Part shown: one piece after another, positions 61,495 through 64,000 of the stretch
How positions within the stretch are numbered: position 1 is the first letter of the stretch
Layout: every line of letters begins with the position of its first letter
Assembly: GCA_965217685.1 (NCBI GenBank)
Contig: CBDCIZ010000003.1
Span: forward strand, 310,001-374,000
From: Aurantimonas sp965217685
GTDB lineage: Bacteria; Pseudomonadota; Alphaproteobacteria; Rhizobiales; Rhizobiaceae
Direction: 5' to 3'
DNA length: 64,000 nucleotides
Made by a program: the position numbers and the translations under genes
Notes under the pieces: generated by a model
Told to the model about the DNA's origin: nothing
What the model saw: only the letters and a program-made list of their open reading frames with translations
Databases searched by the model: none

Positions 61495-62649
61495 CTAACC
61501 GGCCACCTGCGTCACCGAATTCTCGATGATCGCGGCCGTTTTTCGCGCGCCGTCGAGATCGATCGGTGGAGCTTTTGTCGCCGGCGCGCGCTGCGCAAGG
61601 GCCTGCTTCAGCGCCGCTGCCAGGGTCTCGCCCGAAAGGTCGGAAGCCTTGACCACCGACAGGAGCCCCATTTTCTCCATGCGAACCGAGCGGAACCACT
61701 GCTCGGTCTCCTCGCCATCGTCATAGGGCACGACCACTGCCGGTATCGCGGCCCGCATCAGGTTCATTACCGTGTTGTAGCCGGCCTGGGAGATCGACGC
61801 CTCGGCCCCGTCGAGCAACGCCTGAAAGCGCGTCGAAAAACGCTCGACGATCGTCCTGTCGTCTGCCTTTGCGGCCAACGCCTTGAATTCGGCCTCGGAA
61901 AAGCGCGGCCCGGTGAGGAAATGCCAGGTTCGCTCGCGCAGGTCGGGCAGGCAGAGCGGCCGTGCCGCGAGCGCCGCCCGCATCAGCTGGCCCGCCGCCG
62001 CGCCGCCGCCGGCCGAGACCACAACTTCGCCGTTCGCCTCGATCGCCCCACGCTCGGCGGGCTCGGTAACGTAGCCTGTATAGCTTACGAGGTCGGCGAT
62101 TTCGCCGGCATGGGGATAGGTTTCCTCGAAGGTGAAAAGCGAAGGATCGGAGTGGACAAGCACCGCATCGAGCCTCTCCCGTGCGATCTCGGCGCCGCGC
62201 CTGGCCCGCTCCGGATGCTTGGTCTCGACCAGGATATCGCGTACCGAGGTGATACACTTGACCCGCGGCTTGTCCTTCGCCGCCCGGTCGAGCAGCGGCA
62301 CGAGCTCGAAATTGAACCGCCAACGGCCGAAGGGAAACATTTCCAGGAGCACGACGTCCGGCTGGACATCCTCGTAGACGGCGATCAGCGCATCGCGCCG
62401 GGCCGCGCGCCAGGTGTCGGTGATCGGCGCACCGTCCGCGTCAAAGAGCACCTTGAAGTCGGCGCCGGCGATCTTCGTCGGCGGCAGCTGCACGACGTCG
62501 GCACCGGCGAACGGCATCTCGGCCACCGGCATGCCGCCCAGCGCCACGGTCACGTCGATGCCGCGCTCGACCAAGGCTTTCACGATCAATTCGCCGCGGC
62601 GCAGATGTCCGACGCCGAGAAGGTGCTGGACGTGAAACAGAACGCGCAT
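61495..62649 (-). CDS. Glycosyltransferase, MurG/GT28-like
   Basis: A 384-residue GT-B type transferase. The N-terminus MRVLFHVQHLLGVGHLRRG has the glycine-rich acceptor loop of MurG-like enzymes. The C-terminal domain has VVVSAGGGAAAGQLMRAAL and AEASISQAGYNTVMNLMRAA, the donor-binding region of the family, followed by PYDDGEETEQWFR. It lies two bases after the stop of the GT1-type gene, so it is in the same operon. Acceptor and sugar unknown. GAGG precedes ATG 62649. Confidence 0.8.
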   Translation of the reverse strand: MRVLFHVQHLLGVGHLRRGELIVKALVERGIDVTVALGGMPVAEMPFAGADVVQLPPTKIAGADFKVLFDADGAPITDTWRAARRDALIAVYEDVQPDVVLLEMFPFGRWRFNFELVPLLDRAAKDKPRVKCITSVRDILVETKHPERARRGAEIARERLDAVLVHSDPSLFTFEETYPHAGEIADLVSYTGYVTEPAERGAIEANGEVVVSAGGGAAAGQLMRAALAARPLCLPDLRERTWHFLTGPRFSEAEFKALAAKADDRTIVERFSTRFQALLDGAEASISQAGYNTVMNLMRAAIPAVVVPYDDGEETEQWFRSVRMEKMGLLSVVKASDLSGETLAAALKQALAQRAPATKAPPIDLDGARKTAAIIENSVTQVAG

Positions 62650-62651
62650 CG

Positions 62652-63827
62652 TCAAAAAACCTCTTGCCGCACCGCGACCGGGCGGCGTCTTGCAGCGAAG
62701 GCCGCGACGGTCTCGTTCAGCGCACCGCCCAGTGCGCTCGCCGCAACACCGATGTCGTGCCGTTCCAGCATCGCGTTTTGCGCAGCGCGCCCCATCGCGC
62801 TGCGGCGCTCGGGATCGAGCATCGTGGTCAGCGCCTGGCCAAAAGACGCGCCATCCCCCTCCGGCGCCAGCAGCCCGGTGACGCCGTCGACGACCACATT
62901 GGCAACGCCGCCCGAACGGCCCGCCACGACCGGCAGGCCGGCCGCCTGCGCCTCGATCAGGGCCATGCTCCAGGATTCCTTGATCGCCGGCCAGACATAG
63001 AGGTCGCAAGCCGCATAGATCGCGGGCATGTCCTCCGGAGCCGCCCCGCCGGCCAACACGACCGGTATGGGGGCACCGGCGAAAACTGCCCACACCTCGG
63101 CCTCGGCCGGTCCCGAGCCGACGAGCAGCAGCTGCGCGTCGATATCGCCGAGCCGCGCCACCGCCTCCGCCAACAGGCGATAGGAATCGAGCTTCTGGTC
63201 GTTGCGCATCATCGCGACGGCGAGCAGCACCGGCTTGTCCGGATCGAGCCCGAAGTGTCGGACAGCCGCCGCCCGGGCCTCCACACGTTGTCGGCTTGCC
63301 GCAACGAAAGGTGCGCAATCGAGAAACGGCGGCAGCGCCAGGCGCACCGCATCCGCACGGCAATAGGGTGCGATCCCCGCCGCGTCATTCGGATTGAGCC
63401 CGAGCACCAGATCGGCGCGACGAAGCGCCGCGATGCTTGCGCGGTGCCCCGCGTCCCAGCGTCCGCCCGCCTGCTTGCCGGCGACCGAGGCTTCGGCGAC
63501 AGCATAGGGAATGCCCAGCACGCCCGCGACATGCGGTCCGATCCAGTCCGGCGCCTTGTGATAGAGATGATAGGTGAACCAGACGTCGGGCTTGTCGAGA
63601 CCGGCGACCAGACGCTGCGCCAACCGCTCGGCCAGGCATCCGCCGAGACGGCCAAGACGCTGCTGCCTCGATGCGTCGCCGCGATCCCAGCTGCGAAACC
63701 GCGTCGGAACGCTCACCCGATGGCCACCCCGCCGCAGGGCGTCGAGAAGGCCGCGCGCAACAGTGCGGTCACCGGACGGACGAGGATCGTCCGGTGACTT
63801 CATCGGGGCATAGAAGGCGACATTCAC
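62652..63827 (-). CDS. Family 4-type glycosyltransferase
   Basis: A 391-residue GT-B transferase. The C-terminal half has the E-x7-E donor motif in AIKESWSMALIEAQAAGLPVV and GRSGGVANVVVDGVTGLL, typical of group 1 (GT4) enzymes. The N-terminus MNVAFYAPMKSPDDPRPSGD fits the acceptor-side start. It begins with GTG 63827, which overlaps the TGA of the upstream gene (GTGA), and is followed by the GT28-like gene. It is likely part of a polysaccharide or glycolipid operon running beyond the window. Confidence 0.83.
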   Translation of the reverse strand: MNVAFYAPMKSPDDPRPSGDRTVARGLLDALRRGGHRVSVPTRFRSWDRGDASRQQRLGRLGGCLAERLAQRLVAGLDKPDVWFTYHLYHKAPDWIGPHVAGVLGIPYAVAEASVAGKQAGGRWDAGHRASIAALRRADLVLGLNPNDAAGIAPYCRADAVRLALPPFLDCAPFVAASRQRVEARAAAVRHFGLDPDKPVLLAVAMMRNDQKLDSYRLLAEAVARLGDIDAQLLLVGSGPAEAEVWAVFAGAPIPVVLAGGAAPEDMPAIYAACDLYVWPAIKESWSMALIEAQAAGLPVVAGRSGGVANVVVDGVTGLLAPEGDGASFGQALTTMLDPERRSAMGRAAQNAMLERHDIGVAASALGGALNETVAAFAARRRPVAVRQEVF

Positions 63828-64000
63828 GCCGAGCCGGCCCTCTGCAGCGAACGGACGTTGTCGCCGTCAAGGACGCGGTCCTTGGAGTGGCGCCTCGATC
63901 GAGCGGGCATGCCGGCCGCGAAATAACCATCGGTCAGCTCGCAGATGGTCTTCAGCCCGTCGAGAACGCCGGGGATCGCCGCCGAGCGTGGCCGGGCCTG
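63824..64000 (-). CDS. Partial gene, product unknown
   Basis: The last 58 codons and stop of a minus-strand gene whose start lies beyond 64000. The visible end, ICELTDGYFAAGMPARSRRH and on to the C-terminus RAGSA, is polar and basic and carries no motif I recognise. Its TGA at 63826-63824 overlaps the GTG start of the glycosyltransferase, so it belongs to the same operon and may act in the same pathway. The identity cannot be decided from this fragment. Confidence 0.55.
   Translation of the reverse strand, partial: QARPRSAAIPGVLDGLKTICELTDGYFAAGMPARSRRHSKDRVLDGDNVRSLQRAGSA

Noticed and set aside
1..64000. CRISPR arrays, insertion sequences, prophage and integrase genes
   Set aside because: No regularly spaced repeats, transposase-like or integrase-like proteins, or terminal inverted repeats around genes were seen.
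1..64000. tRNA and rRNA genes
   Set aside because: No stretch with a T-loop GGTTCGAATCC-type motif and matching cloverleaf arms, and no rRNA-like sequence, was noticed; a covariance-model search would be the decisive test.

Overview
The window is chromosomal DNA of a GC-rich alphaproteobacterium. Several things point to the order Hyphomicrobiales (Rhizobiales): an Rrf2 regulator with the Cys91/99/105 pattern of RirA, the gene order DUF2948-hisD-UPF0262-low-molecular-weight phosphatase, a zwf-pgl-edd operon beside a ThuEFGK-type sugar transporter, and CtrA-like sites. A family within the order cannot be fixed; an Aurantimonadaceae or Rhizobiaceae relative would fit. I found no rRNA, tRNA, insertion sequence, prophage or CRISPR array.

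Layout. 1-1245 has no gene but holds strong hairpins, including a 20-bp inverted repeat. 1246-11845 is carbon metabolism: gamma-glutamyltransferase, the Entner-Doudoroff operon zwf-pgl-edd, and a convergent four-gene disaccharide ABC transporter. 12142-20539 is a surface-polysaccharide region: a GumC/Wzz-type protein without a kinase domain, a Tat-exported GH10 glycosidase, a flippase-like protein, two glycosyltransferases and an O-antigen-ligase-like polymerase. 20696-25000 is a housekeeping block (DUF2948, hisD, UPF0262, phosphatase, engB) interrupted by a VapBC-type toxin-antitoxin pair. 25325-29876 holds small proteins, a thiamine-diphosphate enzyme, a hemolysin III protein and two glycine-zipper lipoproteins. 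30189-32999 is a run of three coiled-coil proteins. Then come leuB, asd and a riboswitch-controlled thiC. 38377-42282 looks like a lipid A or core modification set: an LAB_N protein, a PAP2 phosphatase fused to a GT2 transferase, and an ArnT-like transferase. 42449-50190 holds envelope hydrolases, a PhoD-like phosphatase, sdhB, a nickel/cobalt exporter pair and a MaoC-like dehydratase. 50206-53333 holds RirA and a glycine-betaine monooxygenase pair. 53799-59266 is a tightly packed operon of adenylate cyclase, metallo-beta-lactamase-fold hydrolase, cyclic-nucleotide-binding protein and a degenerate ABC exporter, preceded by an overlapping peptide-type ABC ATPase. The window ends in a glycosyltransferase operon that continues past 64000.

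The most unusual content is the 53799-59266 signalling operon. It contains an enzyme that should make a cyclic nucleotide, a protein that should bind one, a metal hydrolase, and a 925-residue ABC protein that has lost its Walker A lysine, Walker B carboxylates and H-loop histidine and carries an insertion of about 290 residues. Next most interesting are the coiled-coil cluster at 30189-32999 with a CtrA-like upstream site, and the PAP2-GT2 fusion at 38782-40524 that keeps an internal ribosome binding site. All functions are read from the sequence and from memory of protein families; no database search was run.
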